Assembly: GCA_910575275.1 (NCBI GenBank) | Contig: CAJTEE010000003.1 | Location: 278,261-342,260, forward strand | Origin: Lachnospiraceae bacterium | Lineage (GTDB): Bacteria > Bacillota > Clostridia > Lachnospirales > Lachnospiraceae | DNA: 64,000 bases | Direction of reading: 5' to 3' | Part shown: positions 50,810 through 59,044 of the stretch, in pieces | How the letters are laid out: each line of letters begins with the position of its first letter | How positions within the stretch are numbered: the stretch's first letter is position 1 | Translations under genes and position numbers: made by a program | Notes under the pieces: model-generated | What the model was told of the DNA's origin: nothing | Database searches by the model: none | What the model saw: only the letters and a program-made list of their open reading frames with translations

Positions 50810-50843
50810 GACAGCGGACTCAAAACGAATCCGCTGTCTTTTT
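50810..50843. terminator. Terminator ending the three-gene operon
   Basis: GACAGCGG (50810-50817) pairs with CCGCTGTC (50831-50838), then TTTTT. It starts 3 bases after the stop and touches the convergent LysR gene end. Confidence 0.85.
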
Positions 50844-51756
50844 AATTTGACCGGAACGGGTTTGCCTCAAGGTGCGCCCGGTAGCGGTCAATGAAATCCG
50901 TGACCAGCGGATTGGGGTTGTCCTTCCAATAATAGGCGGCGAAGGAACGCGCGTTATAGGGGGGATCGGTCTTTCTGAGGACGATATTCTGGTAGCGGTC
51001 CGCGACCGGAAACATAAACGGCGGAGACAAGGCAAAGCCCAGACCGGCGTTGGCCATGATCAGCTTGGAGTCGAAGGAATTTACAAACAGAAAATCTTTT
51101 AAAGGGAAGGAGTCGATGAACACTCCTTTTACATGCTCTAGGGTTCCGCGCTGCATGGTGAGGAGAGTTTCCGTGCGCAGAAGCTTCATCGGGACAATGT
51201 CATACCGAGCCAACAGATGGTCGCGGTGGAGGACGAGGTACCAGGGATCGTGGTAGATCGGCAGGATGCCAAGCTGTCTCGCATTGAGCTTTAACAGATC
51301 CTCCTCATACTGATCGGTGCTGATCATGACGTCGATCAGACGCTCCTCGAAGTCTCTTGCCAGGGCGGGGTAGGGCTCCTGCATGCAGCTTAGCTTTAGG
51401 CCCTCCGGGGCGGCTGCGGCATATTCTCCCAGAAAACGGTTTAAAAGGACGTGATCATAGACGCCGACGCCAAGCTTTAACTCAGTTCGGAAATTGGACT
51501 GCGCCTCCTTCACCTGTTTGACGGTTGTGTCATACAGCTTTAAAAGCTCCTGCGCCTTCAGATAAAATTCATTTCCGGCAACAGTCAGCTCAACCTGTCT
51601 GGTGTCGCGGTATAAAAGCACGACATCCAGCTCCTTTTCCAAGGAGCTGATCTTCCGACTCATCGCGGTCTGCGTGATGTGTTCCTTTGCGGCAGCACGT
51701 GTGAAATTCAGGCATTCGGCCAGGCTGATGAAGCAGCGGATGGTCTCGATATTCAT
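50842..51756 (-). CDS. LysR family transcriptional regulator
   Basis: A 304-residue regulator. The winged helix is MNIETIRCFISLAECLNFTRAAAKEHITQTAMSRKISSLEKEL-like (only the motif region is noted). An effector-binding domain follows with GVGVYDHVLLNRFLGEY and MANAGLGFALSP. The start ATG 51756, preceded by GGAGGGA, is preferred to the in-frame ATG at 51789. It is divergent from the RraA genes, 172 bases away, and is their likely activator. The inducer is unknown. Confidence 0.93.
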   Translation of the reverse strand: MNIETIRCFISLAECLNFTRAAAKEHITQTAMSRKISSLEKELDVVLLYRDTRQVELTVAGNEFYLKAQELLKLYDTTVKQVKEAQSNFRTELKLGVGVYDHVLLNRFLGEYAAAAPEGLKLSCMQEPYPALARDFEERLIDVMISTDQYEEDLLKLNARQLGILPIYHDPWYLVLHRDHLLARYDIVPMKLLRTETLLTMQRGTLEHVKGVFIDSFPLKDFLFVNSFDSKLIMANAGLGFALSPPFMFPVADRYQNIVLRKTDPPYNARSFAAYYWKDNPNPLVTDFIDRYRAHLEANPFRSN

Positions 51757-51810
51757 GCGGGTCTCCCTCCATTTATGAAAAAACGGCATGAATTAAGTCG
51801 TTTTTTTCGT

Positions 51811-51839
51811 TTCACAGGAATAGCAGATAAAAGTATAAT
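51811..51839 (+). promoter_or_regulatory. Promoter for the RraA-Dpp-M20 cluster
   Basis: TTCACA (51811-51816), 17 bases, TATAAT (51834-51839). It sits in the divergent gap, where a LysR protein would bind. Confidence 0.65.
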
Positions 51840-51928
51840 ATAGGGAGGCCAACCTGTAAGTATGTATAAACGATTATAACAAAAGAATTTGGAAAAAACA
51901 AGGACTGTCCAGAAGGGAGAGGGATTTT

Positions 51929-52609
51929 TTGGAGTTTACAGAGGAGATCAGGGCGAGATTTATGAAGGTGTCGCCGGCTGCCATCGGTCATCACATTTCC
52001 GGCGGGTTTATGAGAGCAGACATTAAACCTGTCGTGGATGAAATGAAGGTATGCGGCCCGGCGTATACGGTACATATCCCGGAGCGGGACAGCTCGGCGC
52101 TCTACTATGCCCTGCAGAAGGCCCCGAAGGGCTCTGTGATCGTGGTTGATAAGGGCGCGGACAAGACCTTTGCCTGCGTAGGGGAATTCCTGGCGGAGAT
52201 GGCGAAGGGCTGCGGCATGGCAGGTATCGTGATCGACGGCCCGGCGACCGATAAGCTGGCGTTAAAAAATAGCAGCTTTCCGGTATTCTGCACCGGCTAT
52301 TCTCCGGTAACGAGCAATGTGACCGGAACGAGCGGCGAGGTCGGAGTGGATATTGAGTGCGGCGGCGCCGTGGTAAGGACAGGAGATATTATCCTGGGAG
52401 ATGCCGACGGTGTGATCGTAGTGCCGGATGACTTTATGCCTTACCTCGAGGATGCGGAGGTGAAGGAGGCTGGTGAGATCGAAAAGAGGAAACAGCTAAA
52501 AGAGGGCCTGGTTTACAATAAGAGAGAGGACTTCGACGTGGAGAAGTTCTTCGAATTTGGTGTGAATAAGGCCATCAATGAAATCAAAAAGAACAAATGC
52601 AGCTATTAG
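51929..52609 (+). CDS. RraA family protein (HMG aldolase / oxaloacetate decarboxylase-like), first copy
   Basis: 226 residues, TTG start at 51929, after GGGAGAGGG. The RraA fold is shown by GSVIVVDKGADKTFACVGEFLAEMAKGCGMAGIVIDGPATD: the usual G-E/G-x-(19)-R-D loop is present, but DG-x-x-RD reads DGPATD. FSPVTSNV and DIILGDADGVIVVP complete it. Active HMG aldolases have GxxRD; here ATD replaces the Arg, so activity may differ. It is paralogous to the next gene (~45% by eye). It is in an ABC-peptide uptake cluster, so a carboxylic-acid or amino-acid-derived substrate is likely. Confidence 0.86.
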   Translation: MEFTEEIRARFMKVSPAAIGHHISGGFMRADIKPVVDEMKVCGPAYTVHIPERDSSALYYALQKAPKGSVIVVDKGADKTFACVGEFLAEMAKGCGMAGIVIDGPATDKLALKNSSFPVFCTGYSPVTSNVTGTSGEVGVDIECGGAVVRTGDIILGDADGVIVVPDDFMPYLEDAEVKEAGEIEKRKQLKEGLVYNKREDFDVEKFFEFGVNKAINEIKKNKCSY

Positions 52610-52621
52610 GAGGAATTGGAC

Positions 52622-53314
52622 ATGGAGTTTACGAATGAACTGAGGGAGAGACTTCTTAAGATTGCTCCGGCGCAGTTTGGACATCATATTGAACACGGAT
52701 TCATGCATCCGCGGATCAAGCCGGTGGAGCCCTTTATGAAGCTTGCTGGCCCGGCGGTAACGGTGCGTGCCACGGAGCGGGACGGATCCGCCCTGTATTA
52801 TGCGATCATGAAGGCTCCGAAGGGCTCGGTGATCGTCGTAGATCGCGGCGAGGAGGATACGTTTGCGATCGCCGGAGACCAGCTTGTATTGATGATGCAG
52901 CACAGAGAGCTCGGCGGGCTTGTGATCGACGGGCCGGCGACGGATCGGGTCGGCCTTGGAAAGCTTGGTTTCCCGGTATTCTGTACCGGCTTTTCCCCGG
53001 TCACGACGTTATGCAAGGGGACCAATGGAGCCGTGCAGGTTCCGGTTCAATGCGGCGGAGCTGTGGTGCATCCGGGAGACATTATTTTAGGAGATGCGGA
53101 TGGCGTGATCGCACTTTCGCCGGAGATACTGACCGAGGAGCTCGTGCAGACGGCCGAGAATATGACAAAGAGCGAGCTTGTCCGGGCCGAAAAGGTGGAA
53201 AAGGAAGGCTACCGGTTCCTGCAAAGGGATGACATGGATGTTGTCAAGTTTTTTGAGTACGACAAAGAGGAGTTGATTAACGACATAAAAAAAGAATGTT
53301 GTTATGATAAGTAA
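52622..53314 (+). CDS. RraA family protein, second copy
   Basis: 230 residues from ATG 52622, after AGGAGG at 52608-52613. It has the same core as its neighbour: GSVIVVDRGEEDTFAIAGDQLVLMMQ, GLVIDGPATDRVGL, FSPVTTLCKGT and GDIILGDADGVIALSP. Again PATD occupies the place of the usual Arg-Asp. Adjacent paralogues with 12-base spacing suggest a heteromeric enzyme (RraA proteins form trimers) or two related activities. The metal-binding Asp of GDADG is retained in both. Confidence 0.86.
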   Translation: MEFTNELRERLLKIAPAQFGHHIEHGFMHPRIKPVEPFMKLAGPAVTVRATERDGSALYYAIMKAPKGSVIVVDRGEEDTFAIAGDQLVLMMQHRELGGLVIDGPATDRVGLGKLGFPVFCTGFSPVTTLCKGTNGAVQVPVQCGGAVVHPGDIILGDADGVIALSPEILTEELVQTAENMTKSELVRAEKVEKEGYRFLQRDDMDVVKFFEYDKEELINDIKKECCYDK

Positions 53315-53338
53315 GTACAAAATTAAGGAGGAAACGTT

Positions 53339-54952
53339 ATGTATTTGAGAAAGAAATCAACCAGAGCCGTATGCGCTGCACTCGCGGCGGCGATGCTTCT
53401 TATGACTGGCTGCGGCAAATCTGACGCTCCGGCACAGGCGGGAAGCCAGGCGGCAGGGAGTGAAGCTGCCGGGAGTGAGGCGGCCGGCGGATCAGGTGAT
53501 GCCGGCGCCCCGAAGAAGGACTCTGTCACCATAAGGGCCCTGTCCGACCAGACCACCTTCGATCCTTGGAAGACGTCTGACCAGACTCAGTGGGAGGCCC
53601 TTTATGGTTTGTATGACACGCTGTTCCGTGAGGAAAACGGCGAGTATGTGCCGAGCCTCATTGAGGATGACTATTCCTTCAATGAGGATGGGACCGAGCT
53701 CACCATGACCTTAAAGGAGGGCATCAAGTTTCATAATGGCGATGTAATGACGGTAGATGATGTAGTGTTTTCTTTGAATACTTCAATTGCTTCGTCCTTT
53801 ACGTCTAAGTTTACGAGTGCGATGGATCATGCAGAAAAGATTGACGACAAGAGCTTTAAGCTTGTGTTAAAGTATCCATATTCACCGATTATCGGTTGCC
53901 TTGTTTCGGTTGTGACCGGAATCGTTCCGCAGTCTGTCTATGAGGCGGATCCAGAAGGCTTTGCAACGAATCCGGTTGGCTCTGGACCTTATACGGTGGG
54001 CGAGATTGTAAAAGGTGAGAAGTATGTCTTCGAGGCATTCCCGGATTACTGGCGTGGAGAGGCAGCCATCAAGACAGTCATCCGCCGTGTGATTCCGGAT
54101 GGAAATGCAGCGCTTATGGCGCTCGAGAGCGGCGAGCTTGATGTAATGCAGCCGCAGCAGGATTACTCTGACCGCCAGGCTATCGAGGATAACCCGGATC
54201 TGGAGTACTATACGGCTCCGCAGGCTTGTACCTTCCTGATTGGTTTCAACAATGCAAAGGGTATTTTCTCCGATAAGCGTATGAGAGAGGCAGTTGCTCT
54301 CACTGTGGATAAAGAAGAAATTGCGCTTGGTGCGACCAACGGCTATGCAGTGCCCACTGACGTAGGTATCACGCCGCTCTGTCCGCAGGTTCCGACGGAT
54401 TTTAAGGGTGTGGAGAGAGACGTAGAGCGTGCAAAACAGCTTGTGGCAGAAGCCGGCTATCCGAATGGCGTGGATGTGACGATGCGGATCATCGGTGCAA
54501 CCAACTACTCCAAGCCTGCTGAGGTCGTACAGGCGCAGTTAAAGGAGATTGGGATCAACGTATCCATCGAGGCCATGGAGCGTGCCTCCTGGTTTGACAT
54601 TTGCTATACCGGCGGCGACTACGAGATTACGATCTATGCGAATCCGGTTCAGGTAGTGGACGCCGATCCGGGCGCGTATCCGTATATGCATAGCAGCGAG
54701 ATCAACGGTGGCAATAACTTCATGAATATCAACATGCCGGAGCTCGACAAACTGTTGGAGGAGGGGCGTCTTTCTTCTGATGAGGCAGAGAGAAAGGAGA
54801 TCTATACGAAGGTCTGCGAGATCGTCCGAGATGAGAGTTTGTTTGTCCCAATGTACACCGGGGAGAGAACGTATGCCGCCACGAAGGACTTAAAGGGTGT
54901 CATTGCGGATCCGATGACGCGGTATTATACGTACGACTATAGCTGGGAATAA
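53339..54952 (+). CDS. Peptide-type ABC transporter substrate-binding lipoprotein (family 5)
   Basis: 537 residues. The signal peptide has lipobox LLMTGCGK. A Gly/Ala/Ser-rich linker follows, then an SBP_bac_5 domain: LKEGIKFHNGDVMTVDDVVFSL, NPVGSGPYTVGE and VDKEEIALGATNGYA. These proteins bind di/oligopeptides, opines or nickel. The ligand is not readable here. AAGGAGG precedes the ATG. A terminator after the gene and a fold-back element before dppB suggest that binding protein is made in excess over the permeases. Confidence 0.93.
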   Translation: MYLRKKSTRAVCAALAAAMLLMTGCGKSDAPAQAGSQAAGSEAAGSEAAGGSGDAGAPKKDSVTIRALSDQTTFDPWKTSDQTQWEALYGLYDTLFREENGEYVPSLIEDDYSFNEDGTELTMTLKEGIKFHNGDVMTVDDVVFSLNTSIASSFTSKFTSAMDHAEKIDDKSFKLVLKYPYSPIIGCLVSVVTGIVPQSVYEADPEGFATNPVGSGPYTVGEIVKGEKYVFEAFPDYWRGEAAIKTVIRRVIPDGNAALMALESGELDVMQPQQDYSDRQAIEDNPDLEYYTAPQACTFLIGFNNAKGIFSDKRMREAVALTVDKEEIALGATNGYAVPTDVGITPLCPQVPTDFKGVERDVERAKQLVAEAGYPNGVDVTMRIIGATNYSKPAEVVQAQLKEIGINVSIEAMERASWFDICYTGGDYEITIYANPVQVVDADPGAYPYMHSSEINGGNNFMNINMPELDKLLEEGRLSSDEAERKEIYTKVCEIVRDESLFVPMYTGERTYAATKDLKGVIADPMTRYYTYDYSWE

Positions 54953-54964
54953 TGAAAAGTAAAG

Positions 54965-54999
54965 ACGGGGCGGTGCCTTTCGCGCCGGCCCCGTTTTTT
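54965..54999 (+). terminator. Intercistronic terminator after the binding-protein gene
   Basis: ACGGGGC (54965-54971) pairs with GCCCCGT (54988-54994), followed by T6. It probably ends most transcripts, with some readthrough into the permease genes. Confidence 0.82.
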
Positions 55000-55011
55000 G
55001 TTACATGATAT

Positions 55012-55183
55012 AAGCGTCAAAAGGTCATGCATTGCGTGCTTGCACGCGAATGCATGAGGTTTTAGGGCGCTAAACGTCCAGTGGACGTTTGCTCAGCGCC
55101 GACCGCAGCGGAGCGGAGACGCATGAGCACGAAGTGCGGAGCAATCCGTATCATAAGAAGCGGCAAAAGGCCTTTTGACGCTT
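55012..55183. repeat. Large fold-back element between binding-protein and permease genes
   Basis: Outer arms are AAGCGTCAAAAGG (55012-55024) and CCTTTTGACGCTT (55171-55183), exact. Inside are two further hairpins: TCATGCATT...ATGCATGA with GCGTGC/GCACGC (55025-55057), and GGCGCT + AAACGTCC / GGACGTTT + AGCGCC (55066-55100). The 172-bp unit has no coding frame and looks like a non-autonomous mobile element (MITE-like) or a structured RNA. It lies inside what is otherwise one operon. Confidence 0.82.
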
Positions 55184-55222
55184 CTATCGTTATATAAGGA
55201 AACTTCCGAACAAGGAGGCAAC

Positions 55223-56161
55223 ATGCTAAAATATATAGGAAAACGTCTTTTGCTTATGATTCCGGTTATCCTGGGCATCTCCTTCATTTTGTTCACGATC
55301 ATGGATCTGACTCCGGGAGACCCGGCCCGGGTCATTCTGGGCGACTTTGCCAGCCAGGCGGAGATTGATGCCCTGCGGGAGGAGATGGGCTTAAACGATA
55401 ACTTCTTTGTCCGATACGGGAGATATATTGGGAATGCCGTAACCGGCGACCTGGGGAACTCATACCGTTCCAGCGCGCCGGTTGTCGAGGAGATCGCAGC
55501 CAGATTCCCCTCCACCTTAAAAATTGCCCTGCTGGCGATGCTGTTTGCCGTGCTGATCGGAATCCCCGTGGGTATTATATCGGCGGTCAAGCAGTATTCG
55601 ATCGCGGATATTTCCAGTACGATGCTGGCGCTTTTATTTACCTCTATCCCGGCGTTCTGGCTGGGCCTGCTTTTGATCCTCCTATTCTCCGTACGGCTTC
55701 GTCTTCTTCCTGCCGTGGGCTCCGATACCTGGAAGCACATGCTGATGCCGTCTATTTCACTGGCTGCGGCTCAGATGGCGACGATCATCCGTATGACTCG
55801 CTCGACGATGCTGGAGGTCATCCGTCAGGACTATATCCGGACGGCAAAAGCGAAGGGGGCCGCTCCGCGGCGCGTGATCTTCCATCATGCGATCAAAAAC
55901 GCCCTTCTGCCAGTCATCACGACCGTAGGCTTAAGCATCTCCAATTTGTTAGGCGGTGCGCTGATCATTGAGAACGTATTCGGTATCTCAGGCTTGGGAA
56001 CCCTGATGGTAAACTCCGTAAAGTCGAAGGATACGCCGCTTTTGATCGGAAGCGTTATGTTCGCCGCGGTGGTTGCCGGATTGGTAAACTTAGGCGTTGA
56101 CGTGCTCTATACGTATGTTGACCCGCGGATCAAGGCGCAGTTTGTAAAGAAAAAGAAATAG
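55223..56161 (+). CDS. Peptide-type ABC transporter permease (DppB-like)
   Basis: 312 residues from ATG 55223, after AAGGAGG; a longer frame from 55175 runs into the fold-back element. Six TM segments. N-terminus MLKYIGKRLLLMIPVILGIS and TPGDPARVILGD are typical of DppB/OppB. The EAA loop is RTAKAKGAAPRRVIFHHAIKN. It forms the channel with the DppC-like product, whose gene starts 12 bases downstream. Confidence 0.94.
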   Translation: MLKYIGKRLLLMIPVILGISFILFTIMDLTPGDPARVILGDFASQAEIDALREEMGLNDNFFVRYGRYIGNAVTGDLGNSYRSSAPVVEEIAARFPSTLKIALLAMLFAVLIGIPVGIISAVKQYSIADISSTMLALLFTSIPAFWLGLLLILLFSVRLRLLPAVGSDTWKHMLMPSISLAAAQMATIIRMTRSTMLEVIRQDYIRTAKAKGAAPRRVIFHHAIKNALLPVITTVGLSISNLLGGALIIENVFGISGLGTLMVNSVKSKDTPLLIGSVMFAAVVAGLVNLGVDVLYTYVDPRIKAQFVKKKK

Positions 56162-56173
56162 GGGGTGGATCAA

Positions 56174-57064
56174 ATGGCGGAAAAGGAAATCAAAGCTCCG
56201 AAAGCAAAGGTAAAAAAACGCAGCCAGTTAAAATCCATCTGGTTTCGTTTCAGAAAGAATAAGCTGGCCATGTTCGGCCTTATCCTGTTTCTGGCGTTAG
56301 TCATCATGGCTGTGAGTGCGAGTGTATTCTTGGATTATGATACGGATGTGATCGGGCAGCACATGAAGGAGCGCCTGCAGTTCCCGAGCTCCGCGCACTG
56401 GTTTGGCACGGATCAATATGGTCGGGATGTGTTTGCGAGGATCATCTGGGGTTCCAGGATCTCTCTGGTTGTGGGCCTCTTTACAGTCGGCATCGCCATG
56501 ACGGTCGGTGGTGCGATCGGTGCGGTCTCCGGTTATTACGGCGGGAAGGCGGATATGATCCTGATGCGTATCATGGACGTATTTTTAGCGCTTCCGGGTA
56601 CGATCCTGGCGGTCGCGATCGTCGGTGCACTGGGTCCGGGCCTTGTAAACGTCCTTCTGGCAATGAGTATCTGCCGAATCCCGCAGTTTGCCAGAATTGT
56701 GCGTTCTTCGGTCATCTCCTTACGAGGGCAGGAGTTTGTGGAGGCGGCAAAGGCCTGCGGCACCAGTGATTTCAGGATCATTATGCGGCATATCATGCCA
56801 AACGCCATCGGGCCTTTAGTGGTACAGGCCACGCTCAACATGGCGACGACGATCTTAGGCGTGGCGGGCTTAAGCTTCATCGGCCTTGGCATCGAGGCGC
56901 CCATGCCTGAGTGGGGTTCCATGCTCTCCGAGGCGAGGGAACAGATGCGTTATTATCCGTATCTGATGGTGATTCCGGGTATCTTTATCATGCTGGCGGT
57001 GCTTTCCCTGAATTTAATCGGCGACGGCCTGCGGGATGCGCTGGATCCGAGAATGAAAAACTAG
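56174..57064 (+). CDS. Peptide-type ABC transporter permease (DppC-like)
   Basis: 296 residues from ATG 56174, after AGGGGG; an in-frame GTG at 56165 overlaps that ribosome site and is less likely. FRKNKLAMFGLILFLALV and HWFGTDQYGRDVFARIIWG are DppC/OppC hallmarks. The EAA loop is EAAKACGTSDFRIIMRHIMPN. Six TM segments. Confidence 0.94.
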   Translation: MAEKEIKAPKAKVKKRSQLKSIWFRFRKNKLAMFGLILFLALVIMAVSASVFLDYDTDVIGQHMKERLQFPSSAHWFGTDQYGRDVFARIIWGSRISLVVGLFTVGIAMTVGGAIGAVSGYYGGKADMILMRIMDVFLALPGTILAVAIVGALGPGLVNVLLAMSICRIPQFARIVRSSVISLRGQEFVEAAKACGTSDFRIIMRHIMPNAIGPLVVQATLNMATTILGVAGLSFIGLGIEAPMPEWGSMLSEAREQMRYYPYLMVIPGIFIMLAVLSLNLIGDGLRDALDPRMKN

Positions 57065-57073
57065 GAGGCTGCG

Positions 57074-58075
57074 ATGGAAGAACGTTTACTTACAATTAAG
57101 GATCTATATGTTGAATACATCACAGACGATGCGAGAGTGTTTGCGGTCAACGGTATCGACCTTGCCATCAATAAGGGCGAGACGCTGGGGCTCGTAGGAG
57201 AGACAGGAGCCGGAAAGACAACGACGGCTTTAAGCATCATGCGGCTTCTGCCGGAGAAGGTAGGGCTCATAAAGAGCGGCAGCATTGTCTTAAACGGAAA
57301 AGACGTGACGAAAGCCTCGGAGGCAGATATGCGGCTTCTCCGCGGTGAGACGGTCTCAATGATCTTCCAGGATCCGATGACGAGCTTAAACCCGGTTTTG
57401 ACAGTGGGAGACCAGATTGCGGAGGTGCTGGAGCTCCATAAAAGGCATAAGAACAAGGCGGACGTGGAGGCCCGCGTGGATGAGATCTTAAAGATGGTCG
57501 GACTTCCGCCGGAGCGCAAGCATGATTTTCCGCATCAGTTTTCGGGCGGCATGAAGCAGAGGATCGTCATCGCGATCGCGCTGGCCTGCGAGCCGCTCCT
57601 TCTGCTCGCCGATGAGCCGACGACGGCGCTGGACGTGACGATCCAGGCGCAGGTTTTGGCGCTTATGAACGAGTTAAAGCAGAACCTGAATACGGCGATG
57701 ATCCTGATCACGCATGATCTGGGCGTCGTGGCGCAGACCTGTGACCGGGTGGCGATTATGTACGCGGGTGAGGTGATCGAGACAGGAACTGTGGAGCAGA
57801 TCTTCTCGGGAGACGAACACCATCCGTATACGGTGGGGCTTTTTGAGTCGATTCCGGATCTCAAGAAGAAGACAAGACGTCTGCATCCGATCGACGGCCT
57901 GATGCCGGATCCAACCGACCTGCCGACGGGCTGCAAGTTCCACACCAGATGTCCGCACTGTATGGAGATCTGTAAAACTGAGCTTCCGAAGCCCATTGAA
58001 AAGGACGGACATCTGATCCGCTGCCATCTGCTTGAGGGCGGCGGGCGAAAGGCAGAGGGGAGTGAGACGCTATGA
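57074..58075 (+). CDS. Peptide-type ABC transporter ATPase (DppD-like)
   Basis: 333 residues. Walker A GETGAGKTT, signature FSGGMKQRIVIAIALAC, Walker B LLLADEPTTALD, and the C-terminal oligo/dipeptide domain with four Cys-like residues CKFHTRCPHCMEICKTE (an iron-sulfur-type motif seen in some DppD). It overlaps the DppF-like gene by 4 bases. Confidence 0.95.
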   Translation: MEERLLTIKDLYVEYITDDARVFAVNGIDLAINKGETLGLVGETGAGKTTTALSIMRLLPEKVGLIKSGSIVLNGKDVTKASEADMRLLRGETVSMIFQDPMTSLNPVLTVGDQIAEVLELHKRHKNKADVEARVDEILKMVGLPPERKHDFPHQFSGGMKQRIVIAIALACEPLLLLADEPTTALDVTIQAQVLALMNELKQNLNTAMILITHDLGVVAQTCDRVAIMYAGEVIETGTVEQIFSGDEHHPYTVGLFESIPDLKKKTRRLHPIDGLMPDPTDLPTGCKFHTRCPHCMEICKTELPKPIEKDGHLIRCHLLEGGGRKAEGSETL

Positions 58076-59025
58076 GCATGCCTTTGATCGAGACGAGACA
58101 TTTAAAGAAATATTTTGACACACCGAGAGGGCTTCTGCATGCGGTGGATGACGTGAACCTGACGATCCCGAAGGGAAAGACATTGGGCGTCGTCGGCGAG
58201 TCGGGCTGCGGGAAATCGACCTTCGGGCGCGTGGTTTTAAGACTCTTGGAGGCCACCTCGGGAGAGGTTTTGTATAATGGGGAGAACATTCTCACGTATT
58301 CCAGGGAGCAGATGCTTAAGATGCGCCAGAAGATGCAGATCATTTTCCAGGATCCGTATGCGTCCCTGAATCCGCGTATGACGGTCAGTGAGATCATCGC
58401 GGAGCCGATCCGTGTCTGTAAAACAATCACGGGAAACGACGCGATCATGGAAAAGGTGGACGAGCTGATGCAGATCGTCGGCCTCGCAGACCGATTCGTA
58501 AATACGTATCCACATGAGCTGGACGGAGGACGCAGGCAGAGAATCGGGATCGCCCGGGCGTTAGCCTTAAATCCGGAATTTATCGTATGCGACGAGCCGG
58601 TATCGGCGCTCGATGTATCGATCCAGGCACAGGTTTTAAACCTTTTGATGGATCTGCAGGAGGAGCGCGGCCTGACGTACATGTTTGTCACGCATAATTT
58701 AAGCGTTGTCAAGCACATCAGCGACGAAATCGCCGTCATGTATCTGGGGCAGTGTGTGGAGAGGTGTTCGTCGGATGAGCTGTTTGAGAATCCGCTGCAT
58801 CCCTATACGAGAGCGCTTTTGTCAGCCATCCCGGAGCCGAGCCTGGAGGCACGGAACAAGAAGCAGGAGGTGATCCGCGGTGAGGTCACGAGCCCGGTGA
58901 ATCCGAAACCCGGCTGCCGGTTTGCGGCCCGCTGCCCGTATGCGAAGCCGGAGTGTATGGAAAAGGATTTGGAGTTTAAAGAGGTAAGCCCGGGCCATTT
59001 CGTGGCGTGCGTACTGCACGGATGA
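58072..59025 (+). CDS. Peptide-type ABC transporter ATPase (DppF-like)
   Basis: 317 residues. Walker A GESGCGKST, Walker B FIVCDEPVSALD, C-terminal CRFAARCPYAKPECMEK. The signature is DGGRRQRIGIARAL, where the usual SGGQ is DGGR (nucleotides gacggaggacgc), a change seen in some DppF homologues. It pairs with the DppD-like product as the ATPase dimer. The M20 amidohydrolase follows 19 bases later. Confidence 0.93.
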   Translation: MSMPLIETRHLKKYFDTPRGLLHAVDDVNLTIPKGKTLGVVGESGCGKSTFGRVVLRLLEATSGEVLYNGENILTYSREQMLKMRQKMQIIFQDPYASLNPRMTVSEIIAEPIRVCKTITGNDAIMEKVDELMQIVGLADRFVNTYPHELDGGRRQRIGIARALALNPEFIVCDEPVSALDVSIQAQVLNLLMDLQEERGLTYMFVTHNLSVVKHISDEIAVMYLGQCVERCSSDELFENPLHPYTRALLSAIPEPSLEARNKKQEVIRGEVTSPVNPKPGCRFAARCPYAKPECMEKDLEFKEVSPGHFVACVLHG

Positions 59026-59044
59026 CGGGCAGAAAGGAACCTAC

